This document shows, in pieces, positions 5,276-5,796 of a stretch of DNA of 5,796 bases. Where the stretch lies: contig JAAXIE010000081.1 of assembly GCA_012270525.1 (NCBI GenBank), positions 1 to 5,796 of the forward strand, written 5' to 3'. The notes under the pieces were generated by a model. That model saw only the letters and a program-made list of their open reading frames with translations. It was not told the DNA's origin and did not search any database. The stretch comes from Dehalococcoidia bacterium. GTDB lineage: Bacteria > Chloroflexota > Dehalococcoidia > UBA3495 > JAAXIE01. The position numbers and the translations under genes were made by a program. Numbering within the stretch: the first letter of the stretch is position 1; every line of letters starts with the position of its first letter.

Positions 5276-5796
5276 ATGAAGCGGAGCACCGACCGGATCC
5301 TCACCACCTTTGCTGGCAGTCTGGCCCGTCCCGCGGGTCTGCTTGAACTCATGGGCAGCCGGGAACGTGGAGAGCCTTACGACCAGCACGCTTATGATTC
5401 CGCCGTGAATGAAGCCGTCGCCAGCGTTGTCCGGCGGCAGGTTGAGGCGGGTGTTGACATTGTGTGCGACGGCGAGCAGGGCAAGCCCGGTTTCTTCACG
5501 TACGTGGCCGAACGATTGACTGGGTTCGAGTCGGTCACAGACCAGCCCGATGCGGGCCCTTGGGCGGGATCGCGCGAGAGCCTTGCGTTTCCCGATTTCT
5601 ACAACTGGTTCGGTGGTGGAGGTATTCGCCGCATTGCTGCCCCCTTTGCCCTCGTCTGCAAAGGGCCCATCACGTACCGGGGCCACGAAGCCGTGCAGCG
5701 TGATATCGCCACCCTGAAGTCTGCCATCTCGGGCTTGGGCGATGCGTCACCGGAAGAGGTCTTCATGCCAGCGAGCTCACCCACGAACATCGAAGG
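5276..5796 (+). CDS. MetE C-terminal-domain-like methyltransferase (COG0620 type), 3' partial
   Basis: The frame opens at ATG 5276 behind a strong GGAGG (5265-5269, 6-base spacing) and stays open to the window edge, giving 173 full codons. The pattern RILTTFAGSLARP (7-19), PYDQHAYDSAV (34-44), VVRRQVEAGVDIVCDGEQGK (51-70) and RLTGFE (80-85) matches stand-alone proteins related to the catalytic barrel of cobalamin-independent methionine synthase. These are often labelled methionine synthase II or epoxyalkane:coenzyme M transferase-like. The protein starts directly at this domain, so the MetE N-terminal domain is absent. The zinc ligands of the family (His, Cys, Cys) would lie beyond the window, so catalytic competence cannot be judged. 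The substrate is unknown; it is probably a zinc-dependent thiol alkyltransferase. It appears to be transcribed separately from the LLM gene. Confidence 0.88.
   Translation, partial: MKRSTDRILTTFAGSLARPAGLLELMGSRERGEPYDQHAYDSAVNEAVASVVRRQVEAGVDIVCDGEQGKPGFFTYVAERLTGFESVTDQPDAGPWAGSRESLAFPDFYNWFGGGGIRRIAAPFALVCKGPITYRGHEAVQRDIATLKSAISGLGDASPEEVFMPASSPTNIE

Noticed and set aside
5216..5686. Minus-strand open frame opposite the MetE-like gene (156 codons)
   Set aside because: The + strand frame has a strong ribosome binding site and clear COG0620 motifs; the minus frame shows none.

Overview
The window is moderately GC-rich and densely packed. It carries seven protein genes, all on the + strand, two of them cut by the window edges. 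The mix is a P1-family peptidase, a DUF2520 Rossmann protein, panB, panC, a small VOC protein, an LLM-class flavin oxidoreductase and a MetE-like methyltransferase. Together with the protein style, this best fits an uncultured Chloroflexota bacterium, possibly a SAR202 or other Dehalococcoidia relative, a group known for expanded flavin-dependent monooxygenases. That placement is inference from gene content; there is no rRNA or marker gene to confirm it.

Region 1 (2-3489) looks like one transcription unit for pantothenate (vitamin B5) synthesis. A P1/S58-family peptidase (5' end missing) overlaps a DUF2520 reductase-like gene by 8 bases. A 49-base gap leads to panB, and a 6-base gap leads to panC. 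PanB makes ketopantoate, the DUF2520 protein is a plausible ketopantoate reductase, and PanC joins pantoate to beta-alanine. No panD (aspartate decarboxylase, the usual beta-alanine source) is visible. The P1 peptidase belongs to the superfamily that contains the beta-aminopeptidases DmpA and BapA, so it could release beta-alanine for PanC. That is the most interesting hypothesis in the window.

Region 2 (3490-4139) begins with an imperfect hairpin after panC. A good sigma-70-type promoter (TTGACG, 17 bases, TAGAAT) follows, then a 136-residue VOC (glyoxalase/dioxygenase fold) protein with a complete set of candidate metal ligands. The gene ends in a perfect inverted repeat that includes its stop codon.

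Region 3 (4140-5796) holds a 350-residue luciferase-like flavin oxidoreductase, a second inverted repeat that includes its stop codon, a second candidate promoter with the same TAGAAT -10, and the first 173 codons of a MetE C-terminal-domain-like (COG0620 type) methyltransferase that runs off the window. These three downstream genes look like accessory catabolic or detoxification functions; their substrates cannot be read from the sequence. No tRNA, rRNA, CRISPR array, insertion sequence or gene-free stretch over 300 bases was seen. The longest gap is 3490-3658.
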